A stretch of 64,000 nt of DNA from Alligator mississippiensis (taxonomy: Eukaryota > Chordata > Crocodylia > Alligatoridae). Positions 1 through 11,041 of this stretch are shown here, piece after piece. Numbering within the stretch: the first letter of the stretch is position 1; every line of letters begins with the position of its first letter. A model generated the notes under the pieces. That model saw nothing but the letters and a program-made list of their open reading frames with translations. It ran no database searches and was not told the DNA's origin. The DNA lies in contig NC_081830.1 in assembly GCF_030867095.1 (NCBI RefSeq), positions 36,129,832-36,193,831 on the forward strand, in the 5' to 3' direction. The position numbers and the translations under genes are program-made.

Positions 1-59
1 TAAAGGAGCCACCGCTTTGATCTGAACATTCTGCTTCAGACACCAAAGCATCCGAAGCT

Positions 60-250
60 TTTCCGGATCCAAAGCACGGTCCCAAGTCTCACACAGCCCT
101 AATGAAGACCCCAGTCTAGGATGCTGTCACCAGTCCAGCACACACACCATGGTTCATGATGGTCACATAGTGCAGTGGGTGGAAGATGGCCACATACCAG
201 TCATAGGCAGAGCGCTGGTCAATGAAGTGGGAAACTTGGGTGCTTGGCCC
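60..250 (-). pseudogene. Olfactory receptor pseudogene fragment (TM3-loop region)
   Basis: Read on the minus strand, about 130-240 translates to the OR signature at the end of TM3: AYDWYVAI followed by [10 protein letters not shown]. The invariant Arg of the DRY motif is Trp. A TAG stop follows about 17 codons later, where OR family members commonly have Trp, and a second stop lies a little further on. Only this part of the receptor is recognisable; the neighbouring sequence cannot be placed in frame. It is a decayed, non-functional OR copy. The OR call is firm for the motif, but the limits of the relic are approximate. Confidence 0.7.
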
Positions 251-1889
251 TCCTTCACGTGATGGGATTCAAGTCCATATTTCCCAAAAGACTACTCCAA
301 GCACTGGCCTCCAGGCTATTTGGGGCGGTGGGGCATTCTCTTGAGCCTGGATCATGATGCAGAACAGAATGGAAGATAGACTCAGGTACAGGAGGGCTCT
401 CAAACCTGTGGATCATATGTGGGCTGCAAAGAGTTAATTAGCAGTCCCTGGGCTCCCAGCCAGTGGTTATTCCCCCTCCTGCTCCAGCTGCAGGAGAAGC
501 CAGGGGCTCCAAGCTCCCCCTCCGGCTTCCACTTCCTGCTCCCATCCCATGGGGTGGTGTGGTGTGCTGTAGCTCACAGGGTTGGCCATGCCTGTGGCCT
601 GGGACATTGAGGGTTGGGGCTGGGGCAGCTGCACAATACAATGCAGTGGAGAGGAAGGGGGCATTTCAGCTATGGGACCCATGGTTTGCAATGGTACAGT
701 CCCCAGTGGTGTGGCCCATGCAGCCCCAGGCCACTTATAAGCTGGACAGCCCTGAGCTAGAGGAAGAGCATAAGAGGGACCCTGACTCTCTAGCTCTAAT
801 AAGTGAACACAGAGAGAGCTGCTTTTCATGGGCTGCCTTTAGCCTGGACAGGAGGCTCATAAGCCATATTTTTTCTACCCCTGGCCTGATGCTTACAGGA
901 CATTTCCTCAAAGGAAGAGAGGTGGATTCAGATTCCCTTGGGACAAAGAGTCCTGGGCTCCTGCATTTCCTGACTGTTCTAGAGGGGGAAGGAGGGGCAC
1001 AGCCTTCTCCTTGGGCTGTGTCCTAGGCAGCTCACTGTGAAAGGTGGGCTGTGAGAGCACCAACTGAATCAAGCCCCACAGGCAAAGGACTGCCTAGTTT
1101 GTCATCCTCCAAGGGTCTACTCCATGAAGTTGCTTTGTGGCCTCTTTGAGAATGTGACTGCAGATGCCTGCTCTCTCAGGAGAGTGACATGAACTGTGAT
1201 CTCTGGGTGGATGGAGGTGCCAAGGCCCCATAGAAGGGCTGGTGTTAAGACATAGGTGTATACCTAATTTTTTTGCCCAGCATACTGCCTGCTGTGGATC
1301 CCATTCAGAGGCACCTAACATTCCCCATGTACTGTATAGGAAGCTCAGAGCAGGCCTGGGAGCCCTGCCAGATGGATCAGGTTCTTAGAAGTCAGGCACT
1401 CCAGTGTGTCTTTTAGGCACTAAAGTCCTGCGCTGGATCCAATCCTAAATGTTTCAGATTTCCACCATTTGACTCCAGATACTTCCTGCCTCAACACTAA
1501 AGAGTTTGTTGCCCTTGAGCCTCTGAAATAAAATCAATTTGGTTTTGTCACTTGTTATTAATTCCCTCTGAAACCACACTTCCAGCTGCACCTGGCCAAA
1601 AGCCCCAGTGTAGCAATATTCTGTTGCTATGTCCCAGATAATGAAATCATTCACTGATCCTAACATGAATTTATATATCATCAGAAGCAAGGGATGAAGA
1701 CACAGATCAATGTCCAGTGTCTCAAGATCATCACAGGTCTTCTCTTCATTTTTTCATGGGAGGTGAGTAAATGATAAACCCCTGAATTGGAACAATTATT
1801 TGTTGCTAGGTTCATCTCCAGAAATCTGAGTCCATGGTTTCCATTTTTCAATATCAGTAACAGGATATATTTGAAGTTGACCGCCCCAC
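251..1889. other. No gene recognised
   Basis: Unique-looking sequence. Open frames here, including one of 187 codons at 463-1026, have no recognisable domain, have proline/glycine-rich low-complexity content and overlap open frames on the other strand. I see no coding evidence. Confidence 0.6.
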
Positions 1890-2215
1890 CCCACCACCCC
1901 AAGAGTTTTGATCTCTCAGACTGTATTTCTTGTACCAGAACTTGTAACAGAATGTAGGGTCTTGACTCTTCCCTTTCCTTGCTTCAAGACTGCACTTACT
2001 TAAAAAGACTGAGGAGTCCAGACTTTCTTGCCTCATTGTTCTAACACTATAGCTCCATCCCAGAGCCAAAGACAGAACCCAGGAGTCCTGATTCACAGCT
2101 CACATTGCTCCAAATCAACAGACCCCTCTTCTTTCTGAGAGCTACAGACAGAACCCGGGTGACATAATTCATATGCCCCATGCCCTAACCCTCTGCACTG
2201 CTTGAACTAGAAAGA
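1890..2215 (-). repeat. SINE-like repeat (minus), possibly two copies in tandem
   Basis: On the minus strand this carries the wording of a common sauropsid interspersed repeat, with 'aggactcctgggttctgt' followed by a Ctc-type 'ccagagc' motif. The pattern 'agacagaacccaggagtcc' (about 2070-2090) recurs in altered form about 60 bases downstream ('agacagaacccgggtg'). It resembles a tRNA-derived SINE body with a degenerate B box, but the promoter boxes are too decayed to prove this. Confidence 0.4.
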
Positions 2216-2699
2216 GAAACTGGGAGCCTTAAACCTCAGCTCCCTAAGTTTCCCTAGACTTGTTATGAAGAGGAAATGAGAAAAATGGTTCTATTTAGAC
2301 AGGTGATGAATAGGTGGGGGTGTATTGGGCAGGTACAAAGGTACAATGGGATAGCAAGTGTAGCTAATCTAAATACAAGTATGGTGATAATCAAACCAAA
2401 AATCCACCAAGTCCAGGGGTGCACTGCTGATCGTGGGTAGCCTCAGATGCTTCAGAGGAAGGGGAGAAACATGACAGAACATGACAGCAGTGCCATATGT
2501 TAGATGAAAGGTCCATCTACCTGTCTCCTGTCTCTGACAGAGACAGTACATGATTTAGAGGAAGAGCATATGAACAGGACATGTCTGCAGTGACAACATT
2601 TTTGTCAACATTTATAATGAGAAGTAGGATCTTCTTGATGTAGTATGCCATCAAGTAGGGTTGAAGTGTTGTTGTATCTGTCATAGTCAAGAAAATGTC

Positions 2700-3290
2700 T
2701 GAAGGGCAAGGATTTTTTGTGATATCTTTTATTGGACCAACTGTGTAGTTGGGAGTGCTGTTGGACAAGCTTTCAAGCCTGAAATGCCCTTTTTTAGGTC
2801 TGAGAAAGAGGCAGATACTGGCTGAGCTAATATCAGAAAAAAAGACTCCATGCAAATTCAAAAAGTCTGCTTGAAGGGATGAAGGAAGACTGTGAACTAG
2901 GACTGAAAAGGGATTAACAGGAGCCTTTATGAGATAAAAGAAGAGCAGAAGAATATGCAATCTAGTGTTAGTGGTAGTTATTACCTGTGAAGTGCAGGGA
3001 GATTCTTGGCCATATTTATAGGTTGTAATAAGCCATTAAACCACTGTTTATATAAAGTCCAGATTTTTGAATTGTTTAGTAGAGTTATGAATTTCTGTTC
3101 CCAAACCCATTTTCTGGAGATTTTTGGTAATTTCCCTTTGAACATGAAGATTGTGAGGTTGGAGAAGGACTGATTGTTCTGTGCAGAATGTGCTGCTGTT
3201 GGTGTTTGTGTGTCTCTGTCTTTTCAAGTCTCTGTAAATGCATCATCTTGCTATGTTCTCAGTCTCAGTGAGTCCAGTGTCTGCCCAAAC
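2700..3290 (-). repeat. Degenerate Penelope-like element fragment
   Basis: The stretch near 2725-2790 contains 'gatatcttttattggacca' and then 'acaagctttcaagcctgaaatgccc'. This matches, with changes, the terminal arm of the better-preserved Penelope-like element at 9569-11534. About 3130-3230 also resembles the C-terminal nuclease part of that element, in the same order. No open frame survives. It is an old 5'-truncated copy in the minus direction; its internal limits are approximate. Confidence 0.55.
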
Positions 3291-3439
3291 CTAGCAGGCC
3301 ACCGGGCTAACACACCAGGTTCTATAGGTAATGAGCACAAGGGACTGAAGTGTTTAGCATCACATCTGCCCACCTTTTATTCTCTAGATTGAACATACTC
3401 ATGTACTAATGTGATTCTAATCACATTAGGGTTGATTCT

Positions 3440-4722
3440 AATGTGGGACTCAAACTCACTCAAACTCACAAGGTGGTCAGGAACAGCCAGCATAGCTTCA
3501 CCAAGAGCAAGTCATGCCTGACCAACCTGACTTCCTTCTATGATAAGGTGACAGGCTCTGTGGATGCAGGGAGAGTAGCGGCTGTGATACATACCTTGAC
3601 TTCAGCAAAGCTTTTGACACTTTCTCCCATGACATTTTCATTAAAAACTACAAGCTAAGAAAATACAGACCAGATGGAAATACTGTAAGGTGGACACGTA
3701 ACTGGTTGGATCATCGTACTCAGTGAGTAGTCACGAATGGCTCACTGTATATTTGGAGGGAGGTTTCCCAGGGGTGTGTGGGGTCCAGTATTGTTTAATA
3801 TTTTCATTACTAATTTGGACTATGTGATTGAGTTCATGCTTAGCAAATTTGCATACAACACCAAGTTGGGTAGAGTTGTGGAAAGTAGGGCTTGGATCCA
3901 GAATGACCTGTATAGACTGGAGAAATGGTCCAAATCAAGCAAATGAGATTTAGCAAGGGCAAATGCAAACTCCTGCACTTGGGACAGAATAATGGCATGC
4001 ACAAATATAGATTAGGGAATGACTGCATAGGGTGCAGTGCTGCAGAGAAGGACCAGCTGGTTACTGTAGATCATAAACTGAATATGAGCAAACAGGGTGC
4101 TCTGGTTGCAAAAGAAACCAAGAGCATCCTGGATTGCTTTAATAGCAGTGTTACTTGCAATTCAAGGGCAATGATTCTTCTACTCTATTCAGCACTAGGG
4201 AGGTCTCACCTGGAGTAGCATGTCCAGTTTTTGGCCTGCACATCAAGAAGGATGTGGATAGTTTAGAAAGAGACCAGCACACAGCAACAAAAATGATGAG
4301 GGCCCTGGGAGGAAAGACTTATAAGGAAAGGCTGAAAGAGTTAGGGTTATTTAGTTTGGAAAAGAGAAAACTGAAGGGGTATTTGATAACACTCCTTAAA
4401 TACCTAAAAGGTGATTATAGAAAGGATGGAGATGGGCTTCTCTCTGTGGCGGTAGGGGACAGAACTAGGAGCAATAACCTCAACTTTCAGGAGGGGAAAT
4501 TTAGACAGGAGATTAAGAGAAACTTTCTGACTGGGTTGGTCAAGCAGTGGAACAGTCTATCTAGGGAAACTGTGAAGTCTCCATCTTTGGAAGTATTCAT
4601 AAGCAGGTTAGGCAGATGTTTGACTGATATGGTTGAATCATGGCTGATCCTGCCCTGAGCAGGGCGCTGGACTAGATGACTTTGTGAGGTCCCCTCCAGC
4701 CCTACTTGTCTATTATCTCTGA
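3440..4722 (+). pseudogene. CR1 LINE, 5'-truncated, reverse transcriptase remnant
   Basis: Broken frames spell the CR1 ORF2 reverse transcriptase. They contain NSQHSFTKSKSCLTNLTSFYD (about 3487-3545), then a GPVLFNIFITNLD stretch (about 3780-3825) with the palm motif region changed to FAYNTKL. RT connection and C-terminal segments follow to 4658 (GRSHLE, then MMRALGGKTYKERLKELGLFS, and VKQWNSLSRETVKSPSLEVF). The 3' end 'ctagatgactttgtgaggtc' near 4670 is the usual CR1 terminus. Endonuclease and ORF1 are missing. Frameshifts and stops make it dead. Retrotransposition by target-primed reverse transcription is the family function. Confidence 0.85.
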
Positions 4723-5123
4723 AGCTGAAACAAAGCACTTTAACTGCTTTGCCCCCAAAATCCGGCATTTGAATGAGTTCCCCAGGTCTGATTCAGTGAA
4801 AAAGTATTCTCATTTTAGCAGGCTGGCATTTGCTGCCTTTTAGATTACGCATACAGATATTTTAGGCTTGTCTATTTGTAGCTCCAAGTCAAGAGAACTT
4901 TGGACAGAAGGAAGAATATTTGAAGTTGAGCCAAGAAAACATTTTATAACACAAGGAAAAGGTACTATGGACCATTCAAGAATAAGAGATCACCTTGAGA
5001 CTTAGACATGTTCAAAAAGGGGTTAGAAGGGGTTAGAACAGGAGGAGGTGGGAGCTAGGATTTATGAGTTCTAGTCTGAGCTTTGGGAAGAAACTGGATG
5101 TTTGTACCATGGGTAGATCTGGG
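4723..5123. other. No feature recognised
   Basis: AT-rich intergenic sequence with no motif I can support. Confidence 0.5.
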
Positions 5124-5131
5124 ATTCAGAA

Positions 5132-5476
5132 TAGTGGTTTTTGGCCTTTTTTTTTTTTACCAGGACCCATTTGTAAACATCAATGGCAAGTCCCAACCCA
5201 ATGCCCCTCACTCCCAACCCACTGCCCCCAGGCACCAGGCCCCCAGTGTGTGGGGTGGGGTGGGGAGGAGGGATCGGGGCAGCAGGGGTGTCTGTGGGAC
5301 ATGAGGGGCCCAAGCAACCCCTTGCAGACTGGAACTCCGCCAGTTTCCCACGTTTTCCTCGTTAAATGAGAATCCATTTTTAAATGTGTTGATCCATTTT
5401 TAAAGTTTGTTCAGCACCCATTCATATATTCTTGCAACCCACTTTTAGGTCACGACCCACGGGTTGAGAAATGCTG
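5132..5476. mobile_element. Non-autonomous hAT-type element
   Basis: It begins TAGTGGTTTTTGG and ends GGTTGAGAAATGCTG, a degenerate terminal inverted repeat of the hAT class. It is flanked by an 8-bp near-duplication: ATTCAGAA at 5124-5131 and ATTTAGAA at 5477-5484. Inside are GC-rich low-complexity sequence (5210-5290) and the phrase 'ggtcacgacccacgggttga', common in reptile and mammal hAT MITEs. It encodes no transposase. Confidence 0.65.
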
Positions 5477-5484
5477 ATTTAGAA

Positions 5485-6440
5485 GATAGGAGGTGCAGCA
5501 GAGGCCACTGGCATCAGCCCTCAGAGAATGGGGGTGGGGATGAGGTGCAGCAGGAGCCATAGAGGCAGTGAGGGACACTGAATGGAGCAATGGGCAGGGA
5601 GCAGTGGCAGGAAAGAGGTGCACACCCCCTGGACCTGCTGTCCCAAGTGGAACCAGCACCTGCACAGATGATTCCTGCATCCTCAGGCTGGAGCAGCTCT
5701 GCTGCACCTGGGTCAGCAAGGTATAATGGCAGGAGTGTCCCTCCTACCTGCATTGTCTCCCTGCCTGGCTTCCTAAGGCTCCCTGCCAGCCCAGAGGCTC
5801 CATCACCACCACCAGTTTGGCCTCAGCAGGGCTGTGTTACCTGACCAGGATGTCAGGCAGCAGCTTATTGCCCCATGAGGAACCAGGACACTGGTAACTG
5901 GGATACAAAGCAAGTTAGTATAGGGGTAATAGTTCAGGGCCAGGACACTTGGGGTCTCTCCCTGACTGTGGGAGGAAGGCTATAAAGCTTAGTGTATTAA
6001 TGGCTGTGAAGAAGTAAAAAATCCTTCAGTCTGATGTTAGAGCACCCTTCTGGGAAGTGAGGGGTCAGAATTTGAATCCCCTTAGTTTGGAACAGGGTGT
6101 TATTCCTTCCTTCAGTTGATCCTGCTAAGCACTAAGCATTGGATTTATGGGTTTGAGGGGGGTTATTTTGCCTATATTAAAAGAAAATCATGAACCATTC
6201 TACATTTCCAACACAATACTGGTTGTCTCCATGCAGCTTCTAAATAAGGCATCCAATGGCAGGAAAAGAGCAAAATTTTAGATTCACCCCTGCCCTTATT
6301 CGAGTCTTTTATCATTCTCATGTGATATAAGATATCTCATCCTGCTTCTTACCAAATGCAAAACAGAAATATTTCCTCCACACTTCTGCCTGTTTTGCAT
6401 TATTGTTATTAATACTGTTATCATCTATCCCTAGTAAAGT
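5485..6440. other. Intergenic; possible tRNA-derived SINE trace at 6030-6100
   Basis: No gene. Around 6035-6095 'gttagagcacccttctggg' followed by 'ggggtcagaatttgaatcccc' looks like degenerate A and B boxes of a tRNA-derived SINE or tRNA pseudogene. It does not fold cleanly as a tRNA, so it is not called as a tRNA gene. Confidence 0.35.
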
Positions 6441-6448
6441 GCCTAACC

Positions 6449-6635
6449 CAGAGGTGGGCAAAATGCAGTCCATGGGCCGGATATGGCCCACTAGGCCATT
6501 CTATCTGGCCCATGGGGCCCCTAAAAAATTTAGAAAATTAATATTTATCTGCCCCTGGATGCCTGTCATGCAACCCTTGATGGCTTGCCAAAACTTGGTA
6601 AGTGGCCCTCTGCCTGAAATAATTGCCCACCCCTG
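6449..6635. mobile_element. hAT MITE (187 bp) with 8-bp target duplication
   Basis: Terminal inverted repeats CAGAGGTGGGCAA and TTGCCCACCCCTG bound the element. The flanks are GCCTAACC (6441-6448) and GCCTATCC (6636-6643), an 8-bp duplication with one mismatch. The interior has further inverted symmetry ('ggatatggcccactaggcc' and 'tctggcccatggggccc'). This structure is typical of Charlie-like hAT MITEs. Confidence 0.85.
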
Positions 6636-6643
6636 GCCTATCC

Positions 6644-7189
6644 CATTTCTAGGATGTAATTCTTAGCTTCAGCCTTGCTGGCCATAGGGTTTACTTAATG
6701 TCTTCAGCTTCCCTTATTAAATGTCTACTCTTGCAACTTATACCAATTAATATCAATATCTACATCCCCTGTTTCCTGTGGTTAAATGATGCTATTTTAT
6801 TTCTAATTTCTGTCTTCATTTCACCATTCAAGCAGGATAGGCATCTAGCCAAACTTATCCTCTTCCTGGATAGAAGAATCATGGTTTTTTTGTCCATCTA
6901 ACATGATTTCAGGCCCATGAATCTCCCACCATGTATCAGCCATGCTAATTATATCACATTTCTTTTTTACGGGGGGAGAATTTCCAATTCATTTTTCTTG
7001 TTATTCCCCAAGCTGATTTAGGACACTAATGGGAAAAAATTACATAAAGTTTGAGTAAGCTATTCAGGGTTTCATCCATTGATTTCCATGATGAAATAAA
7101 ATCTCAGTAAAGGTTTCAAAATCATGCCCATTGATTACAGTGGGAGTAAAGCATAAGTCAAGCCTTAGCCAAAACCACAGGATTCTTCC
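6644..7189. other. Upstream region of the OR4-like gene
   Basis: AT-rich sequence preceding the receptor gene. No promoter can be identified by eye. The OR 5' non-coding exon, if present here, is not recognisable. Confidence 0.4.
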
Positions 7190-7207
7190 CTTTATTTTTG
7201 CTTTCAG
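7190..7207 (+). promoter_or_regulatory. Splice acceptor in front of OR coding exon
   Basis: The pyrimidine tract 'cccTTTATTTTTGCTTTCAG' ends with AG at 7206-7207, 29 bases before the ATG at 7237. OR genes typically have a 5' untranslated exon spliced just upstream of a single coding exon, and this site fits that. Confidence 0.6.
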
Positions 7208-7236
7208 GTCATCCATATCCAGTTACCTAAGGCCAA

Positions 7237-8181
7237 ATGGAGCAGCTGTGGGGAAACCAAACTATGGTGAGTGAATTCCTCCTGGCAGCCATTTCTCCAA
7301 CTCCACAGTCCCAGGCTGTTCTTTTTGTTGTCTTCCTTTTGGTCTACCTTTCTACACTGGTAGGCAACTTGGCCATCATGGTGACAGTCAATGCTGATCC
7401 CTACCTCCGTACACCCATGTACTTCCTGCTAAGCAATCTCTCCTTTCTGGACCTATGCTTCTCTACAGTTACCGCCCCCAAGATGCTTATGGACTTCTTG
7501 TCTGAAAGAAGGAGTATTTCCTATGATGCCTGTATGACCCAACTTTTTTTCCTCCACTTTGTGGGGGCAGCTGAGATGTTCCTACTTACTGTTATGGCCT
7601 ATGATCGCTATGTTGCCATTTGCAAGCCCCTCCATTACTCCAGTATCATGAACAGGTGTCTTTGTAGCTGCCTGGTGCTGGCCTGCTGGACAGGAGGGTT
7701 CATCCATTCCACAGTCCAGACCATACTCACCATGCAGCTACCCTACTGTGGGCCTAATCATGTGGACAATTTCTTCTGTGATGTTCCACCAGTGATCAAG
7801 CTGGCCTGCACTGACACCTATGTGATGGAACTGCTCACAGTCTCCAACAGTGGGCTGATCTCGACCAGCTGCTTCATCATCCTGGTGACCTCCTACACAA
7901 CCATTTTGGTGAAGATACGCTCCCCTGAAGGGCGTCGCAAGGCACTTTCCACCTGTGCTTCACACCTGACTGTAGTAACTTTGATCTTTGGGCCCTGCAT
8001 CTTTATCTATGCACGGCCTTTTTCCATCTTCTCAGTAGACAAGCAGGTCTCTGTTGTCTACAACATCATCACCCCCATGCTTAGCCCCTTGGTCTATACA
8101 TTGAGGAACAAGGAGGTGAAGTCAGCTATGAAGAGACTAAAGACGAGGAGCATCACTTCTGGAGAAAAGATAATATCATGA
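7237..8181 (+). CDS. Olfactory receptor, class II, family 4-like (intact)
   Basis: A 314-residue seven-transmembrane odorant receptor of the rhodopsin-like GPCR superfamily, expected on olfactory neuron cilia coupled to the Golf/cAMP pathway. It has an N-glycosylation sequon (NQT, residues 7-9), GN at 43-44 in TM1, PMYFLLSNLS at 60-69 in TM2, MAYDRYVAIC at 120-129 at the end of TM3, SY at 219-220 in TM5, KALSTCASHL at 235-244 in TM6, and PMLSPLVYTLRN at 280-291 in TM7. Cys residues at 99, 171, 181 and 191 fit the conserved extracellular set. Length, single coding exon and ATG placement about 40 residues before GN are normal. KIRSPEGRRKALSTC and FCDVPPVIKLAC are typical of family 4 receptors. 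Nothing suggests a pseudogene. Its ligand is unknown. Confidence 0.95.
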   Translation: MEQLWGNQTMVSEFLLAAISPTPQSQAVLFVVFLLVYLSTLVGNLAIMVTVNADPYLRTPMYFLLSNLSFLDLCFSTVTAPKMLMDFLSERRSISYDACMTQLFFLHFVGAAEMFLLTVMAYDRYVAICKPLHYSSIMNRCLCSCLVLACWTGGFIHSTVQTILTMQLPYCGPNHVDNFFCDVPPVIKLACTDTYVMELLTVSNSGLISTSCFIILVTSYTTILVKIRSPEGRRKALSTCASHLTVVTLIFGPCIFIYARPFSIFSVDKQVSVVYNIITPMLSPLVYTLRNKEVKSAMKRLKTRSITSGEKIIS

Positions 8182-8559
8182 AATTTAGCAATGGCTGGGA
8201 ACCAAGTAGTATCCTGGGGACATACTATCTAGGCAAGGAGGAGATATTGTCCAAGTGAGGGAATTGTATGTGGGGGAGATAGATATACTGACTGTTTTGG
8301 GTCATTTTATGGAACTGATACTCAGTTCCATAAAACTGTCCATTTGGGTTTGATCTGTAACCGACAGAGACTTTGGATAATTATGGAACAAGAAATCATC
8401 CATAATCTGGACTGTGTTAAGTATGGTTTAAACAGGAACTATGGATTTTTATCCCAGTACCTGTATAAACTGTTCTAATTTCTTTGTTCCTAAGAGCTTA
8501 TTGTTTGCTTCTCCTAGCATTGCCCCCCTCCCTACTTTCTGCCTTTTGTTTTTAATTTT
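8182..8559. other. 3' flank of OR gene, no feature recognised
   Basis: AT-rich sequence. 'actgatactcagttccataaaactgtcc' near 8314-8341 partly mirrors 'attttatggaactgatactc', a small local inverted repeat. No clear AATAAA signal was seen close to the stop codon. Confidence 0.4.
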
Positions 8560-8650
8560 TTCTCTCCTTATACAATGCATGTCCTTTCACAGTATCTGAT
8601 GAAGTGAGCTTCAGCCCACCAAAGCATGTGTTATATATATATATCTACTT
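8560..8650 (+). repeat. Short repeat tail (Penelope-like type) with (TA)n
   Basis: 'tctgatgaagtgagcttcag' and 'ccaccaaagcatgtgtta' resemble the end sequence of the Penelope-like family seen at 11430-11470 ('cctgacgaagggtttttgaa', 'ccgaaagcttgctta'). An (AT)n run at about 8632-8643 follows. Confidence 0.45.
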
Positions 8651-8689
8651 AGCTTATAAATGTAAGAGACTAGGACATTAGCAACCTTG

Positions 8690-9240
8690 CTTAGTGGCTA
8701 ATTGCCACAGGCAAAATCAGGGGCAGGAATCAAGGGCCAAATTACCAGATCCCAAGGGCAATCCAGGAGCAGAGTCCAAACACAGGCCAGGTCAGAGATC
8801 AGGAAGCTGCAACCCAGTTAGCAGGCCCAAGGGCAAAAACAGAAGCCAGAGTCCAGGAACTGAGTAAGCAAGGTCTGGAATCCAGGAAACCAAACCAAAG
8901 GGAAATCCAGAGTCCACGGACAGAGCCAAACCAGGGCCAGGAAGCAGGAGGCTTACCAAAGCAGAGTTGAGTCAGCACTGTTGGCTGGCCAAGAGGCTGC
9001 TGTCACAGGTGGGACTAAATCGGGAGATGGAGCTCCCAGTGGCCAATTCCAAAGCCAGCTGGTTAATTACCTGGGTCACAGCTTGTCAGCCAGAGACCCA
9101 AGGCAGGCAGGGGTGGATTCAAGGAGGTGCAGTGGTACAGTTGCAACACCCTTTGATTCCTGCTGTACCCAAACTTTAAAACCAGCTGCCTCAGAAAGGG
9201 AGCAACATCTATTCTGGCAGTGCTGATGGAGTCAATCACC
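8690..9240. repeat. Imperfect repetitive segment rich in 'ccaggAgTcc' phrases
   Basis: Repeated short phrases such as 'agtccaggaactgag', 'ggaatccaggaaacc' and 'ggccaggaagcaggagg' run through this stretch without clear periodicity. It resembles retroelement leader or LTR-flank sequence (compare 21430-21500), but I cannot assign it. Confidence 0.35.
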
Positions 9241-9858
9241 TTCATGGCTCATTATAATGTACCTGATTCCTGATCAACTTTCATTACTCCACAAGTTGTA
9301 ATGACCCTATCTTCTTTCTAATCATCTTGATATTGCATTAATCAAGTTATTCTTTCTTCTGCAATTCTGCTGTCTGTTAGGTACTCCTAGTTCTCTCTCT
9401 CTTCTATTTCTGCAGACTATTAGCTAAAAACCTTATCTTAGGTGTGGTAACACTTATGCAAGTGAACATTGACTCTAGATGTGAAAATGATGGACAGTGA
9501 AGTGTTGGATGCATTGTCAAGATGCACAGGAAGGCTAGAATATGTTTTATGAATCTGAGTAAGAGCTACAGGGGTGTAGGTTGTGGCCATATTGGTCTAA
9601 GGACATAGGCAGACAAGGTTCCTTGGGTGAATCTGATATCTTTTATTAGACCAACCCACATAGTTGGAAAATAATTATTAAGCAAGCTTTCGGGTTCAAA
9701 AACCCTTCATCAGGCTAAGGAAGTTTCAGCGGTTGGTATGTATTCTTCCTGGATGGAATGAAAAGTAAAGAAGCCAGCGGCTGGGCTGGTATGCATACAA
9801 GACAGGTAGTCAGTGAAGGTGCAGATTGAGGAGTCAATGGGTGAGAGACAGGCTGGGT

Positions 9859-9892
9859 GGGGCGGGGGGGGGGGGGAGAGAGAGAGAGAGAA
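9859..9892. repeat. Poly-G / (GA)n simple repeat
   Basis: A run of G with one C, passing directly into (AG)n, inside the left arm of the Penelope-like element. The right arm has the matching C-rich/CT-rich stretch near 11265-11295, so the tract probably predates the arm duplication and then expanded. Confidence 0.85.
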
Positions 9893-9923
9893 GGGGGATG
9901 AAAGTGGAGAGATACCTGGGGAG

Positions 9924-11041
9924 TCAGATGTCAGGCAGGTTATAATGTGTCATAAATCCAATGTCTATATTTAGTCCATGATTTTTAGTATCCAGGAGGT
10001 TGATGAAGTGGAGTTCACAGGCTCGTCTCTGGGAAGTGTTTTGTAAGTTTCCTTTGAGGATCAGGACTGAGAGACTGGAAAGAGAGTGGTTTTCTTGTGA
10101 GAAATGTGCCCCCACAGGTAATTGGGTATTTCTGTCTTTGATAGATTTCCGGTGTGCGTTCATTCTGGTGCGCAGTTGTTGTTTGGTCTCTCCTACGTAT
10201 TTTCCATCAGAGCATTTGATTGGATGAGGTATATTACATTTCTGGAGGTGCAGCTATAAGATCCAGGGATGCTGCTGGCTCTGTTGTGGGGTGTAGTAAT
10301 TGTGGGGGTGGTGGAGATGTGTTGGCAGGTTTTGCATTTCTTGTCCTGGCACGGTCTGGATCCTTTTGGTGTGTTCTGGGCTTGAGGAAGTTTGCTTCTG
10401 GTGATGAGGTTGGCGAGGTTCGGTGCTTGTTTGAAGGCTAGGATGGGTGGCTCTGGGAAGATCTTTTTAAGAATAAGGTCTCTTTCTAGTATGGGTTGCA
10501 ATTGTTTGAGGATTTTTCCATACAGGTTCAAGGGAAGGGTGATATGTCATAACCAGCGGTGTGTGATTTGGGGGTGGGGGGGAGGTCTGTACTGCAGCAG
10601 TTCTTCTTGTGGTATCCGGGTGGCTCTTTCGAACGTGCGATCTATCTCTCTGGAGGAGTGTCCTTGCTGGGTGAAAGCCTTTTTAAGATTGGTGAGGTGG
10701 CAATCCCGGGTGTTCTCTTCCATTCAAATGCGGTGGTATCTGAGGGCTTGGCTGTATATCACAGCTTTTTTGGTGTGTTTAGGGTGATTGCTGGTTCTGT
10801 GCAGATATGTATGTTGGTCTGTGGGTTTCTTGTATAACGTGGTCTGTATCCTATCATTCTGGATACTGATCATCATGTCTAAAAAGGAGATGCTGGTGCT
10901 GGAGTATTCTAGAGAAAGTCGGATGGAGGGATGGTGACTGTTGAATTTCTGATGGAACTCAATCAGAGATTGTAGGTTTTCAGTCCAAATGATGAAGATC
11001 TCATCGATATATCTTAAGTATAGCAAGACGGAAATGCCCAA
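9924..11041 (-). pseudogene. Penelope-like reverse transcriptase / GIY-YIG endonuclease, broken
   Basis: Read from 11041 downward. The first part (to 10724) is the RT palm and thumb: LRYIDEIFIIWT stands where the family has a YIDD-type catalytic pair, so the second Asp is Glu. SISFLDMMIS and KKPTDQHTYLH follow. Next (10531-10193) comes the linker with PNLANLITRSKLP and a Cys cluster (RPCQDKKCKTCQHI), typical of vertebrate Penelope/Neptune-type proteins. The C-terminal GIY-YIG nuclease begins at NVIYLIQ and continues, after a frameshift near 10200, as a YVGET motif and MNAHRKSIKDRN, ending near 9924. The N-terminal RT half is absent. Stops, frameshifts and the catalytic change make it inactive. 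Confidence 0.8.

Noticed and set aside
463-1026. 187-codon plus-strand open frame
   Set aside because: No recognisable domain, overlaps open frames on the other strand, odd Pro/Gly/Trp-rich composition; most likely chance.
6030-6100. Possible tRNA gene
   Set aside because: A- and B-box-like text is present, but acceptor and anticodon stems do not pair. SINE or pseudogene at most.
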